Shown: positions 1 to 13,890 of the stretch, piece after piece | How positions within the stretch are numbered: the stretch's first letter is position 1 | Layout of the letters: every line of letters begins with the position of its first letter | NCBI RefSeq assembly: GCF_901709675.1 | Contig: NC_051087.1 | Coordinates: 8,830,884-8,894,883, forward strand | Reading direction: 5' to 3' | From: Syngnathus acus | Taxonomy: Eukaryota > Chordata > Actinopteri > Syngnathiformes > Syngnathidae | DNA length: 64,000 nucleotides | Translations under genes and position numbers: made by a program | Notes under the pieces: generated by a model | Database searches by the model: none | Told to the model about the DNA's origin: nothing | Seen by the model: only the letters and a program-made list of their open reading frames with translations

Positions 1-2850
1 TCCTTTAATTCATAATAAAAATACCGTGAAATGAGAAACGTCAAGTTTCCGCATACGGGAAAAAATGCAGGAGAGTGGAGAACGCATTCAGAAGGTCAGC
101 TGACAAGGTGCAGAAAATAGAAGCAGCATGAGAAACTGCGTCTGAAATTCAATTTCAGGCGCTCTAATCTTTTGACCTTTTAGACGACAGAGTGAGTCAC
201 GGCAAACTAATTTTCAGAAGCCCCCAAAAAATGTAGCTTTGCAAATCTGCTGCCAGGGTTTGCAACCAAATCCATGTTTGTTTTGTATATATGTAAAAAA
301 CAGGCAAATAAAAACAACTCAAACCCCCTCAAGAAAATGTCACAAATTATTTTGCTCCATTTAGCAAAAATAAATAAAGCGCACACCGAAACTGGACACG
401 TTGATTAGTTTTCCCTTCTCTAAGCACCTATTTAGTTTCACAGTGGTGACATCATCTGAAGTATACAATCTTTTCTAGTTCATCTTTAACTCACAGATCA
501 CGTCTGTTTAAACTAAATCTATTTGTGCACACAGTCAGGTGTGCTTGCTAGTGCTAATCCAGTTTCTGTATGGATCTCATTGTCATAGAAAAAGCATCGA
601 AGCTTAAAGGCTAAACACGTTTTCTCTCAGGGAGGCAATTGCAACTAAATTATTTTTGCTGAACACTTTTAACCGTGATAATTAATATGTCTGTCAGTGT
701 GAACAAAAAAAAAAAATCATCTGTACAAGCAGATTTGATAGAGCTCTTGTATTGGCTATCATTTTATTGTGTTATGTGGTCATAATGTTATGGCGGGTTG
801 GATCTTCAACGTCTATGAATCCAGACAGTGTCAAGGATTCAATGTTATAGACTTCCAAAAGTAAACATGCTTGCATGATAGATATGGCTAAGTTGCTCCA
901 AGCCTGGTCTATATTGGTCTGACTTTAAACGCAACCTGCAATCTGAGCACCAGAAGCATGTAATCTACGACTCCGCTAGTCCTTGAAGAGTGGAATCCAA
1001 ACAAACAAAAAGAGGAGGAGAGACTTCGAAAGGAAGACAAGTCGTGAGAAGGAGGCCACTGAGCTACTGACGCATACACGATGTTGTTTTTGTATTGCTG
1101 CTAAAATATGACTTGGATTAAGAGACTGAGAAAGCAACACTTTGGAACTTTTGGGCCTTATTCCAAAAGAGACCATTCTAATTACATTGGCTGACTATAT
1201 GTAAAGTGCATAACCATTCAGTTGATGTGTCATGTCGCAAAAAATTGTCCAAAAAAATGATGTCATCAATATTTACTATTAATCCATTTGGCACTCTGTA
1301 CTGTGCAAATGTCATAGGTCTTGATGCTTATCTTGGTCAAGGGCAAATTTTAGCACTTGCATTGGATTTCAATGGCCATATCTAATGTCCCATATACGTC
1401 AGTGTTACTGTAGCACTGAATGTTATGAGTTTGCGGTTGTATTTTTGGAGGGGAATGTACAATCGACTGAAATTCAAACGTGCAATTGTAAGCGAACAAG
1501 TGATGCACTTTTTTTTTTCAGAGCTGTTTTCCACCGTGGTTTCAGCAATCCTGCTGACATCCAAACTAAAAGGTCAGCGCGAATCTGCAATTCGGTTTGC
1601 TCGCTGCGGCAATACACACAAGTGCAAGGCAAATGATTGACACCTTGGCGATTACAGCTTCCATCTGTGATTGGCTGTTTTTCTTGGGTATGGTGGACCC
1701 CCAATGTTTTTCAATTGCAAACCCCCTCATTTAAATACATGCCAATAAAGAAACACACTATTTGGATGACCAGTCCAATACACTCCTGTTTTATTCGCCA
1801 ATCATCAGTGACATTTACATCTTAGATAGCATCTGACCAAACTTTGATTGACCTTTTTTTTATCATTCGTCATCGTCACATCTGAGTGACTCAAGTTGCA
1901 TACAACCTAGAGCAGTTGAACACCAGCCTTGAGTCAACAGTGTTGAACAAATATTCCAAACACTATTAGGGCTAAAATGACAAGTTAGGTTAGGTTTGTC
2001 GTACCATCTTGACAAAATGTGAAGTGTTCAAGGGGCAAATTACAAAGCACAATGCACAAGCACGACACCAAGCTGTGTTTAAATGGTGTTGCTATGAAGG
2101 TTTTTGCCTTGGAGCCAATTCAATCTGGGGACAACAGAGAGACAAGACAATCCTAATACCTTGTATACTGTTCATGTACACAGCACCATTTAATTGTGTC
2201 CTCACACAACCTTGTGCATCAAAATATTTGCTAAAGAGCTCCGAAATCACAAACTGTACCTCCAGTACTTATCTCAAGTTTATCTGGCACAACTCATGTA
2301 ATTCTCACGAACCTGGACCGCCGGGGATAGAAAAGCAAACAACAGCATTACGAGCATTGGCAAGAATATGCCCTGCTCTCACTAGGATGCCGACGGCAGC
2401 AAAACCTGATCCAACATGAGGGCTGCTGGCCTGAAGGGCATTTGAGGAATTCTGGAGGCAAAGGGTGTGGCACACGGTGCTTCTTTCGGGATTTTAGCTT
2501 GCCACTGGCATTCCGTTTCCAGTTGCTAAAAAATACAGCTGAATATGCTATGCATGGGGTTTCAGAAGAGGGCAAAGTCCATAGGAAGTGCTTATCCAAA
2601 CTATTAGTGGGTGGGTTTTGAAAGAATTCATCTGGTTTTTCATTTCATTCTGGTCGGTTGTAGACCCCAGCACCGATTTGGGAGATTTATTGTATCCTGA
2701 CAATAGCAACTATAAAATGCCTAAGAGGAGTTAAATGGTCTCATAAGCCAGCAAACAGTACAGTTTTGAATGCATTTCAAAATACCTGAGTGGTACAAAA
2801 GAGTTGTGTCAAGTGTGAAGTAGTGTAAACAACAGGTTATTTTAACTTAC
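1..2850 (-). other. add3: add3 intron following the first coding exon (partial)
   Basis: This stretch follows the add3 first coding exon on the minus strand and contains no exon I can support. It begins at the donor complement at 2845-2850 and should run to the next add3 coding exon beyond the left edge. I see ordinary AT-rich sequence with short A and T runs and no coding pattern. The open frame at 2009-2419 is neither conserved-looking nor bounded by splice sites. Confidence 0.6.
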
Positions 2851-3095
2851 AGGGCTTTGTAATATCTGCGTGACCCGCTTCTTCTGTTCCAGAACGTTGA
2901 AGTCCTGTCGGAGGTCAGGCGACATTTTCCTGGCTCGGAGGTACTCTGGATCGTTGACATTGACTCGATCAAAGTAGCGCTCTTTGGTCTTGCCACTGGG
3001 TGTGGGAGGGGTGGTCACAACCCCCTGGTGGCTGTCCACACTCATCCCTGTTGCCTTTCACTTCTTTGCGGAATGGCTGCCGCTCTGAATCACGC
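2851..3095 (-). CDS. add3: gamma-adducin, first coding exon (partial gene)
   Basis: Reading on the minus strand, an acceptor (cctcag) precedes 3095. A 5'UTR segment follows, then ATG at 3045-3043, and 65 codons end exactly at a gtaagt donor (complement 2845-2850). The peptide starts [14 protein letters not shown] and continues through [30 protein letters not shown] and [11 protein letters not shown]. This is the well-known N-terminus of vertebrate adducins and is closest to the gamma form as I recall it (MSSDASQGVITTPP, then KERYFDRINENDPEY). Adducins cap actin filaments and link spectrin to actin at the membrane skeleton. The aldolase-like head, neck and MARCKS-like tail exons would lie off the left edge. 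The upstream intron acceptor shows that the gene has at least one non-coding 5' exon at higher coordinates. I cannot tell the teleost add3a and add3b copies apart. Confidence 0.93.
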
Positions 3096-5721
3096 CTGAG
3101 GATATCAAGAGAGGTCGAGAGGTTAGATGAAAAATCCAGTCCATAAAAATTCAATACCAACTATAAAAATGGCATTTTGTCATACAGCATGGCTTGTGGC
3201 AATCCAAATCCCAACACGCCCCCCAGTAAAAACTATTTTTTGCAAATAACTCCTTCAATTTGAAAGCAAGCTGAAACTGAGGTTCAAATGAAAACAAAAC
3301 TATTTTCGTTCCTGTTTTTGGCATCTTCTAACAACCTGAAGAAGTTACACATGACACTACTAAATCAAATCTGTACTCCAATTTAATTAGCTTGCACTTA
3401 TGACCATATAAACCGCACAAATTGAGTCACACTCACCAGTACACATCAACACAGCAACGAGTATGCTCTTTCTCTATAATTATGGTTTATTCTCATATTG
3501 GATGACAGCTGCGACAATTTTACAGTTAATTAAAAAAGATGACGTTGATTGAATTACCGTAAATAATAGGTCAAAGGATGCGAATGAAAATTGCACAATT
3601 TTGCCCTAATACGCAAAAAAACAACAGGTAAACTGATGGAGCTGGGTAGCTGGGATTTACCTCCTTAGCAAGCGAAATTGATGGAAAGAGGACCAGAGAG
3701 AAAATACAAATTTGCATCAGTGGCTGTTGTTGCTGAGGATAAGCCGCCAGTGTATTAGGGAGGGGTGGGGCCAATGTGAGCCCGAGCAGATGGTGTTGGT
3801 TCAAAGGGTGAAGGAATGAGAGGAAGACATTTAGAGAAGGAATCCAGAGGATGAGAATGAACCAAAATGAATACAAGTTGACCGCATTCCCTCCTAAGGG
3901 AACCGTGCATGGATAAGACTGTTATGTAACCTGATATTAAATTCACCTCCCCTGCTTGGCTGTAGGGGAGTCTTTTGGACAATCATAGAAAATCTTAGTG
4001 CCACCGACAACAAATACTTGACACGTCAACATTTAAGGTTTTTATTTTACATTAGAGATCAGCATGATTGGATTAGCTCCAGAAAGTAAAAGACACACAC
4101 TAACAGTAAAGTGCATAAAAATGATATCAGGCAAAGAGTTATTTGTCTGGATGCCAGGAATTTGCTAAATGCCTGGAATTCAGCATGTCAAAAAATACAA
4201 CAGCTGTAGCCTTACCAAAATATAATAAGCCCCCTAAACTCTAGGAGTGGGAACAAATACAGCACGCGCACACACACAGGGTTGCAGGATTGTGTAATAA
4301 ATCCAGCGGCATGAGTTGCCCCCTCCCCTTGTTTTACATTCCCTTTTCGGTGTCTGTCAATAGATTGTTGTCCCCTTCGTGAACCCAATCTCTGTTCACA
4401 CCCCGATAGAGCGTTTGGGAGCATAAGGGGTGGTTAGCCATATTGAGGGGCGTTCTAACATGACATGCTTGTAAGAGAGAGAAAAAATATATCCAGCAGT
4501 AACTTTATCAATATTTTATGACAAATTCAGTAATATTCACACAGGTTAGCGATAAATCAGATGCAATGCCGAGTAACAAGTTGAGTTCATATGAAATGTG
4601 ATGTTGGAATACAGTGCTGCATTGTGACTGTGTTTATTCAAGAGGAATCTGCAGGCTGAGGCAAAGTGACCATGACCTCGAAAACCTGTGACAATGGTGT
4701 GCTGCACACCTCACCCCGCTTAGTCACAATTTCTGCTTTTATTTTTTCTGGACCTTTGCAACAGATGGGAGCGGACAGTGAGATCAGATTTTTTCTGCAC
4801 GTATGAGTTTAAATTAGTCCAATTAACATAACGCTGGTGATTGAATCAGTGTTTTCCACTCCACTCCAACAAATTAGGGCTGACAAGACCAGAGCAGCTC
4901 GGCAGCAGCACCAGCGCTAATTGCTGCCTCTAGAATAACAATTAAATGAAACAAGACTTCTCACAGACATCTTCATGTCAGACCTGCGGCACTGTTGTAT
5001 TACGCTTGTTGACTGTAACATGAAACCTGAGTGACATTGATGCACGACTGCATTCCATCTTTCATTTAGTTTACAAAATAAGCTTCCCCTTCGATCTCAA
5101 TTACAACAGCTTACTGTTTATTAGCAGGAATGTTGACCCGTCATGCACCAGTGCTCCATTGACATTTGGAGCTGGTCCAGAGCCAGCAGCTCAGACAGCA
5201 CACATCGCTCCATCTTCCACATGAATCTAGCAACCATGCATTCTCTTTTTGTTGGGGCTCTAAATATCATCAAAATGTATTCAAAATAAATCTACAGATT
5301 TTGAGCTTTAATTTGAGGATATTTGCGTGTACATCCAAATTAGGTTTAGGACTAACAACAGTTTGCAAGTATGCTTTCCACTTATTAAGGGCTCAAAAGT
5401 AATGCGACAACTGGCTGCTCAACTGTTCCATGGCCAGGTGGGCATGTATGGCTGCCAAAGAAATCATGTGACTGCTGATAAAAGCAGCGGAATAATTCAG
5501 AAGTGTTTTGAACAGATAATGACTTGAGGCATAATGGGAAAGCAACCAAAGGATTGTCCAGTGGCCATCAAGTATTAAAAAGAGCAAGTTTGATTTAGGA
5601 GTTTGTCCCAACAAAGTGAATATCATTCATACAAATATAAATCTTGTTCATTTCATTTCAGCCAAAAAGATGAGAACTGTGGTGAATCATGGTCCCAATA
5701 GCACAGCAGTCAACAGTAATC

Positions 5722-5763
5722 ACGCCTATGTGCGTGTGTGTGTGTTGGTGTGTGTGTGTGTGT
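5722..5763. repeat. GT microsatellite
   Basis: An interrupted (GT)n run. It creates the long valine/cysteine-rich open frame that crosses it. Confidence 0.9.
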
Positions 5764-6084
5764 CGTCATGTCTGGGAAACTGAGAGCCCCGCAGTGTTTT
5801 TTGTCAAGCATATGGTTATCAGGTTGGTACATTTGGAAGACCAGCTGGAAACAGAACGTGTTAGTACCTGCATTTGCCAACAGTCAATACTGATTAGGTT
5901 CTGCATGGTGGAAAAAGAGCGTACATTTTGTGAGATCTTGGAAACCTTCCCTCATGGAACAATCCATCACAACGTGGGGATGAATTGGAAAGTGTTGGTC
6001 AATAGTTATTTAGAAAGGGTTACGTGACATCAAATTCATCGCCGCTTCAACACACATCAACTGACTTGCAGAAAGTTTGTGGAG

Positions 6085-6180
6085 GTCAAAGGTCACCTGG
6101 AGCCTATCTCAGTTGATTTTGAGAAAAGTTTGATACACCCTGGACACCCAGCCAAATGCAAGGCACCTCATAAGCAGATG
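6085..6180. repeat. Degraded dispersed repeat fragment
   Basis: The words 'ggagcctatctcagttgattttg' and 'caccctggacacc' match, with many changes, the teleost interspersed repeat seen more clearly at 33595-33760 ('ggagtctatcccagcagt', 'acacactgagctgga'). Assignment is by eye. Confidence 0.35.
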
Positions 6181-7379
6181 TTTTAATGAATTAATATTAA
6201 TAAATTAAATAAAAATGAGACATCAGCAGGCAGTGATCATGTCTTAAGGTTTCAAATGTGATGCTGAGCTAAATTAGAACTGTCACTGCCTTGGTGGAGG
6301 CAATACCACTGATAAACATCCACCTGCATAACTTTTTCATGCTTGGGGGAGACACCAAATTATAACTGCTTGTGTGGCTGCCACCTCTAAATATAGACAG
6401 CCTTGTGGGTTACTTTACAACCCCAACAGTAACAATACCAGGAAAGGATCTCTAGGGCAGCTAATTATATCCACACATGCAAAATCCACACATAGCCTTG
6501 CAGTCCGATACACACATGCACACACACACACATGCAGAAACAGGAGGGGGCGTGTTTCCACGATTCAGCAAGCCAGTATGACAAGGAAGACAGAGCTAGC
6601 GGTGAAACCAGAGGACAGCATGTGAGGCAAAATCGGAGCAACTGAAAGCCGCACACAGCATGCAGGTCTGTTTTTCAACTTGCATAAAGGGCGTTCGTGT
6701 GCAACAAGCACACTTTTCGGAGTCATTTATTTGTATTTCACAAAATAATGCTCTGGTACCGCAGTGAGGCCAAGTTACCTCGTCCGAGTTGCCTTTCACA
6801 TAAAGACTCCACACATGAGATAATAAGTAGCGCTAATCTCCTCTGGCGCTCACACTCACTGCACAGTTAGCACCATGTGTGTTTATAGTGCGGCATTGAA
6901 GGCCCAAGCAACCCAACTTAGTGTGGAATTCCCCTTAAACTGAAAATCAGTCACAGGGATGGAATGACTGGGAGGTGCAGCTGCGGTGCAACACAACAGG
7001 AGACACGTTTCAACAACAATGTGGCTGTGTCAAATAAACTCAGACAGTTTGAGGACAGTCTACTTGGAAAGCCAAAGCAGGTGTAAATATACAAGCCCAA
7101 CCAACCTTTTATTTCCTCCTTGGTCAATGAATGGAAGAGAAGCAGCAGTGGTGGTAGGTGGCGAAACCAAAAGAAAAGCACATGTCTCTTTTTGTCCTCT
7201 AACTTGCTGCCTGAAATCTTGCATCAACTCCCACAGATTCAGAAAATAAGAAGAGCAAGAGACCGTGTGTGTGTGTGTGTGAGAGAGAGCAAGAGCAAGA
7301 GCAAGAGCAGAATGACCCAAAGGAACACCAGGAAGCGATCGTAAAAACAAATCAGTGCACTTGTCAATCTAGATCCTCC

Positions 7380-7860
7380 ATGTAGCTGCTCTCAAGTGGA
7401 GTCGCGATGGAGCAAACGGCAGAGCTGCTTTCTCCTTCAGCTCCCTGCAGGGCTTCTTGGCTCCTCGCCGTTCATCAGAGAGAGATGAATCAACAGCTGT
7501 GAGTCTATATGTGAGAGGATCAGTTTGTGTGTGTGTGCCCTCTGCAAATGACGGTATGTGTGTAAAAGAAGCTAAAGGAACCACGTGATGCAGGCTTAAT
7601 CCCCCGCCCAGTGGCTCTCACACACACGCACATGCACACACATCCGTGTGCAAACACACACACACATCCAAACACGTTGACCAATCAGAAGCAGGCTGAC
7701 ACAATAATCGCCCTTCCTGCTCCACCCTTGCCTCCTCCACCTCCTCTCTCGGTCACTCTCTCCCTCTCTGCACTTTTTACACCCCCCCCTTTGCTCATTT
7801 TCTTTGATCAATTCAAAGCCTAGACACTCTTCCACATTCCACAATCCTCGCTCTCTTTAC
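7380..7860 (-). promoter_or_regulatory. add3: Candidate alternative promoter / 5' exon zone of add3
   Basis: Read on the minus strand, this zone contains an inverted CCAAT context (gattggtcaac near 7680), a GC box (complement of cccccgccc near 7600-7610), a CACGTG E-box near 7582, and a TATA-like acatatag near 7505. GC-richer sequence follows at 7390-7480 and could be a 5'UTR. Known add3 genes have upstream non-coding exons and alternative promoters, and the coding exon at 3095 has an acceptor, so an upstream exon must exist. I could not identify an unambiguous donor. The zone also contains CA repeats, which weakens the call. Confidence 0.28.
7618..7672. repeat. CA microsatellite
   Basis: Interrupted (CA)n blocks separated by non-repeat bases. 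Confidence 0.85.
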
Positions 7861-10800
7861 ATCTCTTACTTACACAACCTCACATAGCCCACAACTGTCT
7901 CCGGGCAACTATACTTAGAGGTCGGGGATTATGATGCCGTCCGGCCGCAGACCGCACAACCTTCTGCAGTTGACTGACTTACTGTAAATTTGTTTGTTTA
8001 CAAAAGACACATATTAGACTCGGATGGCCCCTCAGGCGACAAATTTGCCAAAGATCAATATTTAAATGTAAATGATCCTCTGTCACATCGCAGGTCAGCA
8101 TCAAGGGTCACTCGGGGTTAATTGAGCATATGTGATGTTTAATCAAAATTTCCATTCATCTTTAAGCAAGCCACTTCTTTATTTTGTTACACTTTTAAGA
8201 CAAACTATAATATCATGCAGTTTCCTTAGGGGATTGGCCACATTTACTATATTCTCACTTTGACATGGCTTAATGTGCTGCATTGTCTTATTTTTGTCTT
8301 TTTGTTCTTGTGCAAAACAGATTTGTTTGGGGATTACAGAACTAACGGCTCTCAGTTTAACTGTCCACGAGGCTCTGTTTTTCTGATATCTTAAAAAGGA
8401 AGTAACTGCACCTTCTTCGTATCAGTCAACTGGTTCTAATGCCATAAACCTGCCAGGGTGAAACATTGCCAGTAACCTTACGCAATCTACAACAATGCCA
8501 AATGTGCTTTGAATAAATGTCTAAAAATGATTTCTAAGCTCTAAAACCTGCTGTTCCAACTCATGTTAAGCAAGATGTTTCAGAACATTGCGCAATACAG
8601 AATTTCTCATGCATTGTATGGAACCAGCAGTTGTTTTTAGTACCTGCCAGTCATGGACCAAGGCCAGCCTTTTAATCTTAATATTTCCGCTTCACTGTTT
8701 TGAGTCATAACTTTTACTTCAAATAAAAGTGGCAGGCTTTAGCCACACCTAAAGCTTGTTTGGACTTTTTTTTTAAACACATGTAACAGTTTTGACTCTG
8801 CTAAAGCAGCATGAATCTCTTGGCGGAGAGTGTGCAAATAAGTTGTGAGTCTATCATGCATTTTTAAATAAGTCCTAAAATAAGGCTGCATGGGTCGTAG
8901 GAATCCGAAATAACTATTTAATCCAGATTTCACTCTTTAAGTACATTGACCAAGGAACTTCCAATTACATTTTACTGCACATCATGATAAAGCAATTAAT
9001 TTATTTTCACTTTTTATTACAGCCTGTTCAACAAATGGAAAAGCAATGAGTGGGTGTTGACCCATATTTCAACAACTGAAACGTTAAATTGTGTTGGTCT
9101 TTAAATTACTGAACAGATGGGAAACATTTTCTACCTCATCATGAATGATGACATCACCATGCACCGCAATCATCTTTAAAAAAAATGGTAAAAATTCTCA
9201 AGCTCAAGTACGTGGCTGTGAATTTTCACATTATATGTGCCCCACATCCTTCTCTTAATGCTACTGATGAAAGAAGGGTGGCGAGTTTTATTTTAAACAG
9301 CTGGAATGCTTTCTGAGCCTATCCTGTTATATGCTAAGGCATTTTCTCGTTACTTTAATAGAGCATTTTTAATGACTGTGTGGCAGTCCCCAAATTTTGG
9401 GATCCTGCCAGTCAGTCTGGTCTAAACTATCAAAGTCCGAGCATTGCTCTCATTTGACTGATGCAAACACAAAACACCAGGACAACTACAGCAGGAGGGA
9501 GATGGTGACAGACGTGACTCACTGATAAAGCTCGGTCTGTCTCCCCCAGATACCTAATCACAGGCTGGAGACGACTAAAATCACTGCTTCATGTCAACTT
9601 AAAATAAATCCCAATGACGTCAAACTAGATGCATGCGGCAAAATGCTGCCTCCGCTGTGCAAACCTTTTGAAAAGTTTGGTTCATGAATCATCTGTCCAC
9701 CCCTGCACTTTTAAGTAATCCCATTCAGTGATGAAGTCATTCATCCCCTCCGTGACCCTTGTGACAAAAACAAAACCCAAGAGAGGAGAACCAAGACTAA
9801 ATGCATCCTGGAATGAAAAACATAAAGTTCATGACTTGCATTTTTTTTCCCTCCAAGAACAAAAAGCCATAGTGGTGTGGAGACCTCTCAGAAAATTGGC
9901 AGAAATGATCCTCCTCTATAAAATAACTCTATTTCTTAACTTATAAAGAAACTACTTATTAATTCCAAAATATGCTGATAAACCCCAGTGTTCCATTTTA
10001 TGTAAACAGAATACCAGCAGGTTTTCAGCCTTGATGACTCATGTGGTAGGTTGTTGCCCTGATAACTTTAAGCCTGGAGGCTTGAACAGGCCCACGTATT
10101 CCACCACCTAGTGTGGATATCCAAATACACATCCATGTGTACAACTACATACTGCGAGAGCTGTCACTCTAGCCATTCTTAACAGCCTGTCTACTTTCAC
10201 ACTAGCGTGGAAGTGATCCTCAATCACCACTAATCCATTTTTGAGGATTAAGCAGGCATTTAGTCGGATGCACATGTTTAATGCAATGAGACGTAGTCGC
10301 ATTCCCAGGGACCAAAAAAAACAAAGCAAGGAGGGTGCAGTCAAACATTGTGTGGGAGGAGTCTACCTTGGCCTTGTGGCTTAAATGTTGACAGCAGACA
10401 GAAGAGGACAAGTGATGGAGCAGCGTGTGCGTTTGGATCTGCAAAGACGTCAGAGTTATTGCTTCATTTCCTCCATTGATTGAGACTTAATGAGTTGTGG
10501 AAATGATGACAGGAAGTCTCTGCCTGGTCATCATCTCATCAGATGGTCAAGTTGAACTGAACTGACACGAGGGCACTCATTGCATCTACTCATTTAGGCA
10601 CTATGCAGGACTGACAACGCAACACATTGAAATTGTTTTCATTTGCTGCCAATATTTGTTCCTTGAAGTGCATGGCATGTTATAATTATGTCACTGTGAG
10701 ATGACTCATATACTATAGATATATAGCGAGAGCATATACAATGTCATCATCAATGGTTAAAGCAGATGTGACATTTTCAAAGTTAATCAAATCCATGTTG

Positions 10801-13800
10801 GGGACTCTTTGGTTAAGACTTTGACATGAGAGTCAAAGAAATGTGGATGATATGTTTGTGTTCCATGAGTGGTTGTCAAAGCTACAAAAGGATAATTTTG
10901 CATCTCAAAACCGCCACAATACCAAAAAAAAAGGCCTGCAATACCTCAAACCCAATAAATGTTTGTGCATCGCGGGAGAAAATGTGTTAATTTGTTTCTA
11001 GAAATATCACAAAATAATGTAATACAAGCAAAGCACACAAAAATGTGGACACTAATTCAAAAATGTGAAGACCAATAAGAAGTCAATAAAAAAAAAGACC
11101 AACCTGCAAGGACTGTAAAACACCAAGTGTATAAAACAATTCATTCTTTTCATTTTCTGGCCTAGCCCATATGCACACAAAGTCACCAGCTTTACGATCA
11201 GCCACCGAGTGAATAGCCAAACGATCATTGCAGCTCCATGGATACGTGGCACAATGAGGAGCTGAGTGCTGAATTAGCTTTTGTGTGACTTATATGACTT
11301 TTTCAAAGCGCCTGTTGACATCAACGTCTGGCTTGAAGAGACGTTCAAAGGCCATTGCTTCTTTTACATAGACTCCACTGTTCTGCTAATAAGACTATGT
11401 TTTCCGCAAACACCTTCCTGTTTGTTACTGACTATATTTGGACAGTACAAACTGTCCTGTCTATTTTCACTTGCAGCTAAAATTCTACTTTAACCAGGAA
11501 GTAGATTTTATGTTCAAGTCATTATCGTATGCACCAAAATAACTGAGCAATCCCACTGATTAGTGCGCAAGCATCTGTGATACAATTTAAGGGCGTGTAT
11601 ATCTATGGTCATGCCAAAAGCTGCTTTCAATGTGAGGACCCCTACTTTATTTGTCTCCTGGAAGAGTTTATATTTTTGAGGCCGGGTTTTTTTCTGAAAA
11701 AATAAATAAAAAGTTTAAAAAAAAAAGGCGACTTCTAATTCGTCATAATTTTCCTTTCAAACTTTGAATTGCACAAATTGAGTTTGTATTTGGCGTTGCA
11801 CATTTTCACAGTGAGAGAGACATGTTTATCAATGATGAGCCAGTACAATGGAGCACAGACGGCACACTCCACCAACACTGAAGTCCGTTGTCAGCTCATG
11901 AACTCCATTTACCCTTTTCTTCTTTTCCTGGTTTCGGAATTTGTTTCCAATGAACATAGTATTGCACTATTAGGGAATTTGAAATCAATTATACTTGTTT
12001 TTCCTGCTGTCGAAAAAGAATGAACTGGTCTTTGGTCAAGCGCTCCTTCTCTCTCACATGCAAGCACACGCACGCATTTTGAGGGGGCCGGAGTGCTGGC
12101 TTGTTTTCCGGGACTATCCATTACACAATTTGACGGGGAAGACAGATTTGATATTTTGGGGTCTGTGTCTAAGTGAGGTCATTATTTGTGAACTACAACT
12201 GCGGTCTAATCATGCTAGCACACACACATTTGCACAAGGGGCCACTTACTCACAGTCGCACTCACCAGTTTCCATGGCGATGGCAAACAAACATCCGCAG
12301 AGAGCGATGACCCCATCCGAGCAGGAAAAAGGGCAAAAGTGAAGACAGTGAGACAAAATGAAAGTGGGGAGCACCAGCCCAGGACCTCAAAAAGGAGTCT
12401 GATATTACAAATTGTTCACTTTGAAGACTTCGAAACGCCACAGAAACCTTCAGGTATCAAAATCATCAAGTATCTGATGAACCTTAGATTAAAAACCACG
12501 AACAAAGTCAGCCTCGCGGTGATTCCAATCAACTATAATTGGGAAATTGTAATCATACAAACTTATCAACATAATTGCAGTTTGTGTGCACAATCCGTTC
12601 ATCAAGCTTATCTTTATGATTAAGGATAAAAATAATTGCAATATTATTTAAATTGTTGCTCAATAAAACAGAAAACCTGTTCCATCTTGGACCCATGTGT
12701 GCTGCACTGTAGATCAAAAGGGTGGTCTTGACACATTGGAATTTGGCCAGGGGGCTTTCGGGAGTTTTTGTTTTGTATAAAAGATGAATCTCAGCACGTC
12801 CGTACCATGACAGGAAGGGAAACAAGAACAAGCGTTTTTCTCAGCGAGTCACTGTCCCCGCTCTGTGCTTTGACCCTTTCCATCACATCTGACCGCTCAA
12901 TAACAAGCTGCCAAGTGAGAGAGTGGCGTGTCCGGAGTTCATGTGTTCAAGCGAGTCCCCCGTGATTTCGACCTCGTCAGCCAAAAGCCTGTTGGGGTTC
13001 GCTACACAAATCAAAACAAAGCATCCATCTGTGAGAGGGAAAGTCAATGACACGGAGAAGGTCAAGCACCTTGTTGGAGACTCCTAAGAGTCTTCTTCAC
13101 CTCATCAACAATTTATTGAACATTCATGTCACAACACGTCAAGTCCGGCAAACAAAGACTACATAAAACAAACACACACACACTTTGGTCAGGATGACCA
13201 AAGTCAGAGGTTCTTGAATGCTCAAGGGGGGGTCAAGGCTGGGGCATAGTTTAACTATCATTTCCTGAGCTTATCTGTCTGTGTGCTTTGTCATCCGTGT
13301 CTGATTATCATGTTATTTGGCAGTTGCCTGAGTGAGGGTCCAGCTCAGATGCAATGCCAGTTGCCACAGATGCAAGTGTGTATGGGCACACATGCGAGCA
13401 TGAAGGAAGGACAAGCTTCCTGTGAGGATGTAGAGGAACAGGTTCAGAAGTCACAGCTTTGGTGACTGTGTGGGTGTTATCCTTTTGAAAGTATATTCGT
13501 TCATGTGAAATTGGCAGGAGCTGACCAAGCATTTGACTGAAGATGGGAAATACTTCTCCAATGTGGAAAGGGACTTCAACACTATTCTACACAAAAGTTT
13601 TCATTCATGATATTGTGGAACGCAGCCTTCCAATTGAACCTGAAAAAGACCAATTATCAGCTTCTCTCTCTGGGCCTCTAAAGCAACCACACACGATGAG
13701 ACCACCGTGGAAGAGAACTGGGTTTCATGCAAGTGCTTTCTTACAATTTTTTCAAGACCTTTCAGCTTTCTACATTCAAGATTGCCCTGACTCACTCCAG

Positions 13801-13840
13801 CCAGACGTTTTCTCTTAAATGCCATACAACCCGGTTTCAA
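7861..13840. other. Gene-free stretch, nothing specific seen
   Basis: AT-rich sequence with no convincing exon, RNA gene or intact mobile element. Candidate open frames are short (at most 115 residues), lack flanking splice consensus and resemble no family I know. The stretch may hold conserved non-coding enhancers, which cannot be judged from a single sequence. Confidence 0.45.
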
Positions 13841-13843
13841 ACC

Positions 13844-13890
13844 AAGGTTAGGGTTTCAAAGTAGGGTCAGGGTTTCAAAGTTAGGGTTAA
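13844..13890 (+). repeat. Short array of telomere-like TTAGGGTTTCAAAG units
   Basis: Three imperfect tandem copies of about 14 bases each carry an (T)AGGGTTTCAAAG core. The array is small and could have arisen by slippage. It is not a true TTAGGG array. Confidence 0.6.

Larger units (their letters stand above)
3096..7379. other. add3 5' intronic region, no gene seen
   Basis: No exon is supportable here. The stretch holds CA/GT microsatellites (around 4264-4280, 5722-5763, 6508-6535 and 7264-7283) and a degraded copy of a dispersed repeat near 6085-6180. The open frames present (for example 5689-6027 and 7060-7350) are driven by GT/CA runs and have no splice context. Confidence 0.5.

Noticed and set aside
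2009-2419. 136-residue plus-strand open frame
   Set aside because: It is opposite to add3 within its intron, has irregular composition, resembles no family I know, and has no promoter or splice support.
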